NCBI GenBank assembly: GCA_016177775.1
Contig: JACOUQ010000004.1
Location: 1-64,000 of the forward strand
DNA from: Geobacter sp.
GTDB lineage: Bacteria > Desulfobacterota > Desulfuromonadia > Geobacterales > Geobacteraceae
Direction: 5' to 3'
DNA: 64,000 bases
The notes beneath the pieces were generated by a model. The model was not told the origin of the DNA, searched no databases, and saw only the letters and a list, made by a program, of their open reading frames with translations. Position numbers and translations under genes: made by a program. Of the stretch, positions 45,577 through 54,183 are shown piece by piece; within the stretch, counting starts at the first letter, position 1, and every line of letters begins with the position of its first letter.

Positions 45577-45867
45577 TCAACGGGCGATAAAGGTTTTACA
45601 GTCCGCGTGCCCTTGGTGAAGGCCGACCATGATGTCCTTGGCCGAACACTCCAGCGATTTGTTGAATTTGCAGCTGTCAATCTTGCAGGCGCCGACGCTG
45701 CCGGTGGATGCAATGTCTCCGCCTTTGGCGGCGCTTTTCGTAAAGGTGTCGCATCTCGGGTGGCTCGCATCTCCCACGGTGATAGCCAGGGCGTGGCACG
45801 CCTTGCTCTTGTTGTAAGCGCAATCTTTGACTTCACAGGCTTTGACTTTCGACATGCTCATTGTCAT
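45577..45867 (-). CDS. DUF1540 Cys-rich protein
   Basis: A 96-aa protein with two copies of a Cys pattern: ACEVKDCAYNKSKACHA...CDTF and ACKIDSCKFNKSLECSA...CKTF. This matches tandem DUF1540 domains, a small presumed metal-binding family. The ATG at 45867 follows AAAGGAG. It is transcribed alone. The biochemical role is unknown. Confidence 0.82.
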   Translation of the reverse strand: MTMSMSKVKACEVKDCAYNKSKACHALAITVGDASHPRCDTFTKSAAKGGDIASTGSVGACKIDSCKFNKSLECSAKDIMVGLHQGHADCKTFIAR

Positions 45868-46265
45868 TGCTGTTCTCCTTTCCACGGTACTCCCCCATTC
45901 CGTTATTACGTTTTATCATCGAAGAATGGGTTGTCAAGATGGCTGCGGATAGTGAGTTCGAGGGCCTTTGCATGGCGAAGGGGAGGAGTGGCCTGCCGGC
46001 GGTGAGACGGCAGAATGTTTTTACAATAAGGCAACCTGAAGGCAAGAGAAAAAACACTTGACATGACTTTGTCTTAATAATATAAGCAAGATTAAAAATA
46101 CCCAACCAGATTACTTCCCTTCAGTGAAGCGCATCCAGAATGTTCTTTCCCCTCACCCCCTCCTGCAGGGGGATTCTTGGCAATTCGGATCTACTTGTGC
46201 AAGTGCATAAACTGTTTTTTTCATAAGTAAATCCAGCGGTAGATAAGAGTTGGCGGAGAGAATGG
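45868..46265. other. intergenic region upstream of the eCIS operon
   Basis: A 398-base gap with no ORF I can support. It holds the divergent upstream regions of the DUF1540 gene and the injection-system operon, and the strong promoter at 46058-46086. A short C/T-rich motif at 46145-46168 resembles a fragment of the intergenic repeats. The leader after the promoter is about 170 bases. Confidence 0.6.
46058..46086 (+). promoter_or_regulatory. near-consensus sigma-70 promoter of the eCIS operon
   Basis: TTGACA (46058-46063), a 17-base spacer, and TATAAG (46081-46086). The -35 is perfect and the -10 differs at one position. It is the only strong promoter I find before the injection-system genes, which are packed without further gaps. 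Confidence 0.7.
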
Positions 46266-46835
46266 ATGCTAGATATTGCGTTGCAGTTTCTCGTGGATGA
46301 GATAAACGCCTATACCCTTACCCGTTCCGGTTCGAACTCGATACAGGTCAAAATGGGGCAGGTGGTCAATGGCAAGGGGGAATATGCCATTGATGTCGGC
46401 ACTATCGGCTTGAGCATCGTCAATATCGAGGAAGAACGGGCATTAAGATCGCAGGTCGCGGAGCACAGAATGGTGGGCGACAGGCATATCGTGCTGGAGC
46501 CGGAGCTGAAGCTGAATCTTTACTTACTGTTTGCTGCCAATTACACCTATTACGATGTTGCTTTAAAATCCATTTCTTATGTACTTTCTTTTTTCCAGTC
46601 ACATCCTTCTTTCACTTCTGAAGAATTTCCATTGCTTGACAGGCAGATCGCCAAACTGAATGTAGAACTGCAATCTCCGACTTACGAGCAACTCAACCAG
46701 ATATGGGGCTTCATTGGAGCGAAACAGATTCCCTCTGTTCTTTACAAGGTGAGATTGATAACGGTCCAGGATGTTTCAGTTAAAACCGTAAAGCCTCCTG
46801 TGACTAAAATCGGGGGGAATACGTACAGCCAATGA
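46266..46835 (+). CDS. eCIS tail terminator/cap, Pvc16-like (DUF4255)
   Basis: A 189-aa protein with the DUF4255 (Pvc16 N-terminal) pattern: MLDIALQFLVDEINAYTLTR, IGLSIVNIEEERALRSQ and LKLNLYLLFAANYTYYDVAL. In related particles it caps the end of the sheath-tube. It lacks the C-terminal extension found in Photorhabdus Pvc16. First gene of the operon; GGAGAG lies before the start. The next gene overlaps it by four bases (ATGA). Confidence 0.87.
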   Translation: MLDIALQFLVDEINAYTLTRSGSNSIQVKMGQVVNGKGEYAIDVGTIGLSIVNIEEERALRSQVAEHRMVGDRHIVLEPELKLNLYLLFAANYTYYDVALKSISYVLSFFQSHPSFTSEEFPLLDRQIAKLNVELQSPTYEQLNQIWGFIGAKQIPSVLYKVRLITVQDVSVKTVKPPVTKIGGNTYSQ

Positions 46836-47845
46836 TAACAACTTTCAGGACCCTGTTCACGGTCTCCATTTCTCACGCTTACTACTCGGAAACCTGCAAC
46901 GACATAGATTTTGTTTTGCCGCTCGATTCGCGTGAGCTTCTCCGTAACGCAAAAGTGATCTGGAGGGTGAGCAACGGGGTCCTTTATTTTCTTTATGAAA
47001 CCGATGCCGGCAATGGACCCCTAATCTCCCTTTCCGGTGAGACGGTGAGGTTCCGGCTCAAGTTGCTCAACCCCTATTTCATGAATTTTACCGAGTTGGA
47101 TATTCCTCCGAAGACGGTGCTGTATTATCGAAACCAGTCCGAGGCGGAGGATCTCGGCGAGGCGAAGGAAGTGCTTGTGACGGGGGATATCCTTACCCAT
47201 TCGATCATGAGCGAGTCCCGGCCGATCAATGCGATTTTGAAGGACCGGACCGGAACCCTGCTGGCAGAGGAGTCGGCAGCTGATGCCGGGTTCAAGGAGA
47301 TCCGATTTCCTTTGAGCGGATATCCTCCGGGTATTTACATCGTCGAGGAAGGATATCCCGGCTCGGGCAAGACAAAAGAATATTACCATGATGTGGAGAT
47401 GCTGAACGCCGGAGCGCTGGGAGTTGCCGAAATAGTGATAGCCGAGAGTTTCTATGGCCACCAGGATGACGAACCTCTGCGACTTAAGGTGCCTTTCAGG
47501 ACCAGGGAGAATTTTCTCGAGTTTTACGTGATCGCAAAAAACTATTCGCAGGAGGAGCTGGATCAGCTGAAGGTTGAGGATAAGACTCCGGGTACAGGCG
47601 AAAATGGAGATTCGAAACCGCTTTTTGAAGCGATACCCTGTGAAAAGCTGACTCCACCATATAACCAGCTTGGCGGAACGGATGCGAAGGTCGTGCTTTT
47701 CAAGTCGAATAAGGCTGTGCCACGCTCGGAAGTCGGATCGAGAAGAATACAATTGTTCAGGAATGGCGAGACTCTCATCAAATCGCTGCCGCTGCCGAGG
47801 GCCGATAAACCGGATGGTAGGATCGTCATCCATATATCAAAATGA
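46832..47845 (+). CDS. unknown eCIS operon protein, 337 aa
   Basis: The N-terminal part (TTFRTLFTVSISHAYYS, NDIDFVLPLDSRELLRNAKV) and the beta-rich remainder do not match a Pvc core protein that I know. There is no signal peptide or membrane helix. It overlaps the cap gene by four bases and is followed by the sheath gene, which places it as a structural or assembly component. Similar-position unknown proteins occur in several eCIS loci. A role at the cap or in attaching the particle is a guess. Confidence 0.7.
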   Translation: MITTFRTLFTVSISHAYYSETCNDIDFVLPLDSRELLRNAKVIWRVSNGVLYFLYETDAGNGPLISLSGETVRFRLKLLNPYFMNFTELDIPPKTVLYYRNQSEAEDLGEAKEVLVTGDILTHSIMSESRPINAILKDRTGTLLAEESAADAGFKEIRFPLSGYPPGIYIVEEGYPGSGKTKEYYHDVEMLNAGALGVAEIVIAESFYGHQDDEPLRLKVPFRTRENFLEFYVIAKNYSQEELDQLKVEDKTPGTGENGDSKPLFEAIPCEKLTPPYNQLGGTDAKVVLFKSNKAVPRSEVGSRRIQLFRNGETLIKSLPLPRADKPDGRIVIHISK

Positions 47846-47860
47846 TGAGGACTGAAAATT

Positions 47861-49840
47861 ATGAGACCATTGAAAACACCAGATGTTTATGTTGACGAGA
47901 TTTCTCTGTTTCCACCATCAGTGGCCGAAGTCGAGACCGCAGTGCCGGCATTCGTGGGGCACACGGAAAAGGCGACGAGAATCTCGGAAGGTGATCTGAA
48001 AGGGGTGCCGACGAAGATAAAGTCGCTGCCCGATTTCGAGTTGTATTTCGGAAAAGGCCCCGCCACTGCCCCGTCACGGATCGATCTTGACGCGAACAAT
48101 AATTTCGTCAGTGCGACGTTCGCCAACAACTATTACCTGTATGACAGCCTGAGGCTTTTTTTCGATAACGGAGGGGGTAAGTGCTACATCGTGTCGGTCG
48201 GCAGTTATTCCGAGGGGGTGGAGAAAGAGAAGCTGGTAGCCGGCGTGAAGACGCTGAAAAAATACGATGAGCCGACAATGATTCTCTTTCCGGACGCAGC
48301 CGGGCTTTCCGCGGGCGATCTCGGAGATGTGCAGCAACAGGCCCTCATGCAATGTGGCGACCTGATGGATAGAGTCGGAGTTTTTGACACCACTCATGAC
48401 GACTGGAATGGTGTCGATTTCCGCGACAAGATAGGCATCAATAATCTCAAGTACGGCGCTGCGTATACCCCATGGCTCAACGTCAAGCTGAGCAAGAACA
48501 TCTCTTATGTCAATGTCAAAGCGGCGATAGGGAAGGAGGGGATTTACAAGGACGGAGCAAAACTGGACACTTTCGACCAGCTGACATTGGATAAGTCTAT
48601 AAAAGACCTTATAAAGCAACTTGACGATGCCCTGTCGGATATTTCGACCATAGATCAGGAAATGAAGAAACTCCTCGGCTCGAAAAGCATCGACAAGCAC
48701 TACCAGGACTTGGTGGCCGCCTACAGGAACACCAGGAATCTCGGCAATATAGGTGCTATCTTTGAATTTGTATTTAAAATTCCCGACGTTATCGAAGCCC
48801 TTTTGATGTCTGCTCCGGGGGGTGTTAAGGGAGATAGTCTCCGCGCATACATAAAGACCTGCATATCTGGAACCTTGAGGAAAGCGTACAAGGAATTGAT
48901 AGCCAATGAGAAGGAGTTGGATGCGAAATTCCCCCCAGGCGATCCCGCCGGCGACTATTCTCCGCGGTGGAGTATCGATCCCGATCCGGCTTCCCCGGAA
49001 TGGGACAATATATTTTCCTCGGTAGAGGCGGATGCGGCAAAGATATCAGCATCGACGAAGGTAGACGCCGATGCGGAGTCCGTTGACGAAAGATGCGACC
49101 CGATTTTCTCAAGCGTGAGGGAACATTTCTCTATCATCCGGGAAGTGGTGGCGAATATCGTTGCTTCTGCCTCGAACTACGCCAAGGTATATGAGGAATC
49201 TCTCGGCGAAAGTTCTCCCGTCTACCGTAAAATCATCAAGGGGATCGGCGAAACGGCTACTTCGACACCTCCCAGCGGAGCCATTGCCGGTGTCTATGCG
49301 ATGGTGGACAACCAGCGGGGAGTCTGGAAGGCCCCTGCCAACGTCAGTCTTGCGGGGGTCGTCGGTCCGGTGCATGCTTTCGACGCCGATGAGACCGATA
49401 ACCTCAATATCGACGTCAACGCAGGGAAATCGGTCAACGCGATTCGCGCATTTTCGGGGAAGGGAACCCTCGTCTGGGGAGCCCGCACCCTTGCCGGGAA
49501 CGATAACGAGTGGCGCTACATCTCGGTCCGCAGGTTTTTCAACATGGTCGAGGAATCGGTGAAGAAATCGACCTACTGGGCGGTCTTCGAGCCGAACGAT
49601 GCAAACACCTGGGTCAAGGTGCGCGGAATGATCGAAAACTACCTCATGCAGAAATGGCGCGACGGGGCCTTGGCGGGGGCGACTCCAAAGGAGGCGTTTT
49701 TTGTCCGCTGCGGCCTGGGGACCACCATGAACTCGCAGGACATCCTGGAGGGGAGGATGAACGTGGAGATCGGTATGGCGGTCGTCCGCCCGGCAGAGTT
49801 CATAGTCCTGAAGTTTTCTCACAAGCTGCAGACTTCGTAA
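47861..49840 (+). CDS. eCIS contractile sheath protein
   Basis: A 659-aa sheath. The N-terminus TPDVYVDEISLFPPSVAEVE with VPAFVGHTEKA and the C-terminus (VYAMVDNQRGVWKAPANVSL, GTLVWGARTL, EWRYISVRRFFNMVEESVKK, MNVEIGMAVVRPAEFIVLKF) are the conserved sheath ends found in Pvc2-4, Afp2-4 and phage tails. Residues about 215-465 are a helical, charged insertion not in the minimal fold. Only one sheath gene is present, where Photorhabdus cassettes have three. The two tube genes follow. Confidence 0.95.
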   Translation: MRPLKTPDVYVDEISLFPPSVAEVETAVPAFVGHTEKATRISEGDLKGVPTKIKSLPDFELYFGKGPATAPSRIDLDANNNFVSATFANNYYLYDSLRLFFDNGGGKCYIVSVGSYSEGVEKEKLVAGVKTLKKYDEPTMILFPDAAGLSAGDLGDVQQQALMQCGDLMDRVGVFDTTHDDWNGVDFRDKIGINNLKYGAAYTPWLNVKLSKNISYVNVKAAIGKEGIYKDGAKLDTFDQLTLDKSIKDLIKQLDDALSDISTIDQEMKKLLGSKSIDKHYQDLVAAYRNTRNLGNIGAIFEFVFKIPDVIEALLMSAPGGVKGDSLRAYIKTCISGTLRKAYKELIANEKELDAKFPPGDPAGDYSPRWSIDPDPASPEWDNIFSSVEADAAKISASTKVDADAESVDERCDPIFSSVREHFSIIREVVANIVASASNYAKVYEESLGESSPVYRKIIKGIGETATSTPPSGAIAGVYAMVDNQRGVWKAPANVSLAGVVGPVHAFDADETDNLNIDVNAGKSVNAIRAFSGKGTLVWGARTLAGNDNEWRYISVRRFFNMVEESVKKSTYWAVFEPNDANTWVKVRGMIENYLMQKWRDGALAGATPKEAFFVRCGLGTTMNSQDILEGRMNVEIGMAVVRPAEFIVLKFSHKLQTS

Positions 49841-49891
49841 CGTGATTTCATCGTAACCTGTTTCTGAATCCAAAATAAAGGAACGAAAATT

Positions 49892-50332
49892 ATGACCATC
49901 ACAGCAGATTATCCACTTCCCGTTTTTCATTTCAGGGTTGAATGGGGGGGGAAAAGGATCGGTTTTTCCGAGGTGTCCGGGCTTACACAGGAGAGCCAGG
50001 CTATCGAATACCGGGATGGATCGTTTCCGGAATACTCATCCATAAAGATGCCGGGGCTGCGGAAATTCAACAACATCACACTGAAGCGCGGAGTGGTCAA
50101 GAGCGACAATGATTTCTTCATATGGCTCAGCACCATCAAGCTCAACACGGTCGAGCGGCGCGACCTAGTCATCAGTCTGCTCAACGAAAATCATGATCCC
50201 GTCATGGTCTGGAAGGTCCACAAAGCTTTTCCGGTGAAGGTGGAAGGACCACAGCTCAAGGCATCGGGGAACGAGGTGGCGATCGAGTCGATAGAGATTG
50301 CCCATGAAGGGCTCGAGGTCCAGAACGACTGA
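49892..50332 (+). CDS. eCIS inner tube protein (Pvc1/gp19 type)
   Basis: A 146-aa tube subunit: PLPVFHFRVEWGGKRIGFSE VSGL, the RDG...MPGLRKFNNITLKRGV segment, and EIAHEGLEVQ at the end. It matches the T4 gp19-like tail-tube family, which polymerises inside the sheath. Its stop codon overlaps the start of a second tube gene. Confidence 0.94.
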   Translation: MTITADYPLPVFHFRVEWGGKRIGFSEVSGLTQESQAIEYRDGSFPEYSSIKMPGLRKFNNITLKRGVVKSDNDFFIWLSTIKLNTVERRDLVISLLNENHDPVMVWKVHKAFPVKVEGPQLKASGNEVAIESIEIAHEGLEVQND

Positions 50333-50778
50333 TGGCCATTTACTATCCCCCTGTCGGTTTTCATTTCAACGTCGAGGTGCTGGGACTTCCGCCGAACGAC
50401 CAGGATGTCCGGTTCACCGAGGTAACCGGTCTTTCGTTGGAGCTGGGCACTGAGGAAGTGCCGGAAGGGGGGGAAACCCGCTTCACACAGAAATTCCCCA
50501 CCCGCGCCAAGTACCCGGAACTGGTTCTGAAGCGGGGGCTTCTTCTCAACTCGCAGGTCGTCGAGTGGGTTCGGCAATGCATCGAGGATTTCGAGATTGA
50601 GCCGCGGAACATCGATATCAAGCTGCTGAACGAAGAGCACCAGCCGCTCATCACCTGGCACGTGGTGAATGCGTATCCGACGAAATGGTCGGTGAGCGAC
50701 CTGAACGCCTCCAACAACGCCGTGGTAATGGAAACGCTTCAGCTTTTCTATCAGTATTTCACAGTGGATAGGTCATAG
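50332..50778 (+). CDS. second eCIS tube protein (Pvc5 type, tube initiator)
   Basis: A 148-aa gp19-like protein diverged from the preceding one: VGFHFNVEVLGL, DVRFTEVTGLSLELGTEEV, YPELVLKRGLLLNSQV and METLQLFYQYF. In the Photorhabdus and Serratia particles a second tube protein forms the first ring on the baseplate. Its TGATG overlap with the main tube gene ties their translation. Confidence 0.92.
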   Translation: MAIYYPPVGFHFNVEVLGLPPNDQDVRFTEVTGLSLELGTEEVPEGGETRFTQKFPTRAKYPELVLKRGLLLNSQVVEWVRQCIEDFEIEPRNIDIKLLNEEHQPLITWHVVNAYPTKWSVSDLNASNNAVVMETLQLFYQYFTVDRS

Positions 50779-50780
50779 CC

Positions 50781-50942
50781 ATGCCGGTCATAGTCGACGA
50801 AGTGATCATTTCGGTGGAGGTCACGAACCATCCTTCCGGTGAGGCTTCCTCGCCCCATTCATCTGCCGATGACTTGCAGACGGTCGTCAGCGAGTGCGTC
50901 GAGCGGGTGCTGGAAATCCTCGCCCGGAAAGGGGAGCGGTAG
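50781..50942 (+). CDS. tiny eCIS protein, DUF5908-like (Pvc6 position)
   Basis: A 53-aa protein (MPVIVDEVIISVEVTNHPSG ... VSECVERVLEILARKGER) between the second tube gene and the LysM gene. Start, size and position match DUF5908/Pvc6 proteins of eCIS loci: a beta strand at the N-terminus, a variable middle, and a C-terminal helix. The stop is two bases before the next start. Its role in the particle is unknown. Confidence 0.75.
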   Translation: MPVIVDEVIISVEVTNHPSGEASSPHSSADDLQTVVSECVERVLEILARKGER

Positions 50943-50944
50943 AG

Positions 50945-51613
50945 ATGGGAGACAAGGGAGCACTCGAAAAGCTGCTGATCCTCGCTTTCCAGGAGCCCGA
51001 TTACTCCGGCTCTCCCTGCGCGAAGTTCGAGGCATACCTGAACCCGAACGAGATCACCCTTTCGTACGAGATGGAGTACGACAACGCCCAGGGTGCCGGC
51101 ACCACCAACAGCCGCATGAATTTCAAGAAGGCCAAGCCGGGGGACATGTCGCTTTCTTTCTTTATCGACGGTACCGGAGCCAATGGCAGGAAAGCTGATG
51201 TTCAGCAAAAAATCGAGGAATTTCAGAATGTTACCGGTTATGACGGAAGCATTCATCGTCCCAACTATCTTAAGGTACTTTGGGGGACGCTGCAGGTAAA
51301 GAGGTGCGTGTTGAAGAGCGCCTCGATTGCGTACAAGATGTTCAAACCGAGCGGCATTCCCCTGAGAGCGGTCATCACCGCCAACTTTACCGACAACTCG
51401 GACGACCAGACGCGCCAGGCGATGGCTCAGGACGAGTCGCCCGACCTGACGCACATGCGTGTCGCGCGGGCGGCGGACAACCTCCCGTTGATGTGCAACG
51501 AAATTTATGGCGATCCGGGGTATTACGTGCAGGTTGCCGAGGCGAACGGCCTCGATCACTTCCGCGCTCTGGTCCCCGGAACGAAAGTATTTTTTCCGCC
51601 GCTGGAGAAGTAG
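50945..51613 (+). CDS. eCIS tube-baseplate adaptor with LysM domain (Pvc7)
   Basis: A 222-aa protein. The N-terminal CIS-tube domain has FEAYLNPNEITLSYEMEYDN and FKKAKPGDMSLSFFIDGTG; the C-terminal 50 residues form a LysM-type module (DLTHMRVARAADNLPLMCNE ... NGLDHFRALVPGTKVFFPPL). In known particles it joins the tube to the spike. ATG 50945 is the first codon after the tiny gene and follows GAGCGGTAGAG. Confidence 0.93.
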   Translation: MGDKGALEKLLILAFQEPDYSGSPCAKFEAYLNPNEITLSYEMEYDNAQGAGTTNSRMNFKKAKPGDMSLSFFIDGTGANGRKADVQQKIEEFQNVTGYDGSIHRPNYLKVLWGTLQVKRCVLKSASIAYKMFKPSGIPLRAVITANFTDNSDDQTRQAMAQDESPDLTHMRVARAADNLPLMCNEIYGDPGYYVQVAEANGLDHFRALVPGTKVFFPPLEK

Positions 51614-51615
51614 CC

Positions 51616-53406
51616 ATTCCCGCACAGAGAACACTACCCATTCCCGCCGGGCATCGCGAGTTCACCGTAAAGGTGGACGGCACTGCTGTAGGCCGCGAGC
51701 ACCAACTGCTCGGTGTCTCCATCACGAAAATGGTGAACCGGATTTCGTCCGCGCGGCTCGTTTATCTGGACGGCTCCGCATCGTCGGGAGATTTTCCCCT
51801 AAGCAACACCGACACGTTCCTCCCTGGGAAAAAGGTCGAAATATTCGCCGGCAGCGTGAATGAACAGGTCTCTCTCTTTAATGGGACCGTTGTGCGGCAA
51901 AGCATCAAGGTGCGAGGACAGAGCGCGTCGCAACTGGTGGTCGAGTGTCGCCATGATGCATACAGAATGACGGTCGGTCGGAAAAACGCATATTTCTTCG
52001 ACCAGACCGACAGCGACATCATATCCGCCCTCCTTGACTCAGCCTCCCTCGATGCCGACGTCGAGTCGGCGACGGTCACCCACAAGCAGCAGGTACAGTA
52101 CGACTCTACCGACTGGGATTTTCTGGTCGCACGGGTCGAAGCGTGCGGGAAGGGTGTCTTCACCAACGGCAAGAAAGTGAGGGTCGCCTCCCTCAAGTTC
52201 GGCGGGACGCCCGTCTGCACGCTGTTGTACGGGGCGACGATCCTGGAGATGGATGCGGAGATGGATGCGCGCAACCAGTATCCTTCGGTGAAGAGCTTCA
52301 CGTGGAACCCTGCCCAGCAGGCGGTTGCCGAAATGGAGGCTGTAGATCCCGGGCAACCGGCTCCGGGCAATGTTTCCACCGACGAGCTCGCCGCAGTGGC
52401 CGGACTCGATCACCTTCGGCTGCAATCTGTTGCCGTGACGGACGAGGAAGCACAGGCGTGGGCTGATGCGCAGTGGCTCAAATCGAAGTTGAGCAAGATA
52501 TCCGGCCGCATAAAGTGCGAGGGGATCGCTGGAGTGAATCCCGGCGACACGGTCGAAGTCGACGGAGTGGGGGAGCGTTTCAGCGGCAAGATCCTGGTCA
52601 CCGGCGTGAGGCAGGATTTCGACAATGTCCAGGGCTGGAAGACCCATCTGCAGTTCGGAAATACCGAAAAGTGGTTCGCCGAGGAACATCCTGTCTCGGC
52701 GCCGAAAGCAGCGGCGCTTCTGCCGGCAGTCAGCGGCCTGCAGATCGGGGTAGTGGTGTCGAACGAGGACCCCGACGGAGAACACCGGGTGCGTGTGCGT
52801 ATGCCGCTGGTGAGCAGTGACGAGGACGGCACTTGGGCAAGGGTCGCCGCCCTGGATGCGGGAAGCGAGCGCGGGTTTTTTTTCAGGCCGGAGGTGGGGG
52901 ACGAGGTGGCGCTCGGATTTCTCAACGACGATCCCAGGCAGGCGGTGATTCTCGGAATGCTTCACAGCAGTGCCAATGCTGCCCCCCTCCAAGGTTCGGA
53001 CGACAACCATGAAAAGGTCTACCAGAGCCGCTCTAAGATGAAGCTCTATTTCAACGACGAGAAAAAGGTGATGCAGTTCGAAACGCCCGGGGGAAACAAG
53101 ATCGTCTTGAGCGAGGAAGACAAGGCGATAAAGATCACCGATATGAACGGGAACAAGATCGAGATGACGCAGGACGGCATTTCCATGGAAAGCAGCAAGG
53201 CGATCACGTTGAAGGCAGGGACGGAGTTCAAGATGGAATCGGGCACCTCGTTCTCCGGGAAGGCGGGGACGGAGCTGAAGATCGAGTCCGGAACCTCCCT
53301 CGGCATCAAGGGAGGCACCGATTTGAAGGCGGAAGGGGGAGTGGCGGCGGAGCTTTCGAGCGGCGGCGTCACGAAGGTTAAGGGGAGCCTGCTTCAACTT
53401 AACTGA
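51616..53406 (+). CDS. eCIS VgrG-like spike protein (Pvc8)
   Basis: A protein of about 596 aa that forms the trimeric spike. The N-terminal domain begins REFTVKVDGTAVGREHQLLG; the gp27-like part, the gp5 OB-fold (VSNEDPDGEHRVRVRMPLVS ... FFRPEVGDEVALGFLNDD), and a C-terminal beta-helix with short Gly/Thr/Lys/Glu repeats (GTEFKMESGTSF) are in the usual order. The frame has no ATG, GTG or TTG near its N-terminus: the ATT at 51616, eight bases after GGAG, is the best initiation site. The nearest in-frame GTG upstream is more than 100 bases into the LysM gene. Confidence 0.9.
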   Translation: MPAQRTLPIPAGHREFTVKVDGTAVGREHQLLGVSITKMVNRISSARLVYLDGSASSGDFPLSNTDTFLPGKKVEIFAGSVNEQVSLFNGTVVRQSIKVRGQSASQLVVECRHDAYRMTVGRKNAYFFDQTDSDIISALLDSASLDADVESATVTHKQQVQYDSTDWDFLVARVEACGKGVFTNGKKVRVASLKFGGTPVCTLLYGATILEMDAEMDARNQYPSVKSFTWNPAQQAVAEMEAVDPGQPAPGNVSTDELAAVAGLDHLRLQSVAVTDEEAQAWADAQWLKSKLSKISGRIKCEGIAGVNPGDTVEVDGVGERFSGKILVTGVRQDFDNVQGWKTHLQFGNTEKWFAEEHPVSAPKAAALLPAVSGLQIGVVVSNEDPDGEHRVRVRMPLVSSDEDGTWARVAALDAGSERGFFFRPEVGDEVALGFLNDDPRQAVILGMLHSSANAAPLQGSDDNHEKVYQSRSKMKLYFNDEKKVMQFETPGGNKIVLSEEDKAIKITDMNGNKIEMTQDGISMESSKAITLKAGTEFKMESGTSFSGKAGTELKIESGTSLGIKGGTDLKAEGGVAAELSSGGVTKVKGSLLQLN

Positions 53407-53415
53407 GGAGGAACC

Positions 53416-53697
53416 ATGCCGTCGGCTGCACGTGTCGGAGACACAACAACTCATGGCGGAACGATCACCGGTCCAGGGAGCCCGACGGTTCTGATCGGCG
53501 GAAAGCCTGCTGCGGTTGCCGGAGACATGCATGTCTGCTCCATTCCCCCATCGCAGGCACACCCACTCACCAGCAGCACTTTCCCTTCCGGCAGCACGAC
53601 CGTTCTCATCGGGGGAAAACCGGCGCTTCGCTCCACCGATACCTGTCTCTGCGGAGCAAAGGCGGCAGTTGGCGAGCCTACGGTGCTGATTGGCTGA
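53416..53697 (+). CDS. PAAR-like spike tip protein
   Basis: A 93-aa PAAR-type protein: ARVGDTTTHGGTITGPGSPT, GGKPAAVAGDMHVCSIP, and TTVLIGGKPALRSTDTCLCG. Such proteins sharpen the spike tip and bind a metal through His and Cys. It follows the spike gene by nine bases with a GGAGGAA site. Confidence 0.94.
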   Translation: MPSAARVGDTTTHGGTITGPGSPTVLIGGKPAAVAGDMHVCSIPPSQAHPLTSSTFPSGSTTVLIGGKPALRSTDTCLCGAKAAVGEPTVLIG

Positions 53698-53709
53698 AAT
53701 GGAGGAAAT

Positions 53710-54168
53710 ATGGGGGATAACAAAGAGGCATTCTCTTCATTTCTGGGGACAGGCTGGAGCTTTCCTCCCTCATTCACGGCCGCCAGGGGGGGAGTGAATA
53801 TGAGCTCCGACGAAAAAGACATCGAGGAGAGCCTGGGAATCTTACTGGGAACCGCCGCGGGAGAGCGTTTCCTCAATCCGAAGTACGGCCTGGATATGCA
53901 ACAGCTGCTCTTCGAGCCGATGAGCGAGACGATGAAGACCTACATCACCGATCATATCCGCATCGGGATACTCATTTACGAAGCGCGCATAAACCTGCTT
54001 TCTGTCGTGCTCGATACAACCGCCCAATACGAAGGGGTGATAGCCGTCGTTCTTGAATACGAAATACGCGCAACCAACTCGCGCTACAACCTTGTATATC
54101 CCTTTTACGTCGCCGAGGGGGGAGAGGCCCGGCGTGCCCTCGGGCGACCAGCCCTTAAGTCATCGTGA
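53710..54168 (+). CDS. eCIS baseplate wedge protein, gp25/GPW family (Pvc9)
   Basis: A 152-aa baseplate protein: FLGTGWSFPPSF, DEKDIEESLGILLGTAAGER, FLNPKYGLDM and a C-terminal strand. The EPR-like core of gp25 appears here as GERFLNPKYG. The family nucleates the sheath at the baseplate. GGAGG precedes the start codon. Confidence 0.94.
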   Translation: MGDNKEAFSSFLGTGWSFPPSFTAARGGVNMSSDEKDIEESLGILLGTAAGERFLNPKYGLDMQQLLFEPMSETMKTYITDHIRIGILIYEARINLLSVVLDTTAQYEGVIAVVLEYEIRATNSRYNLVYPFYVAEGGEARRALGRPALKSS

Positions 54169-54183
54169 CGACTGGAAGAGCAG

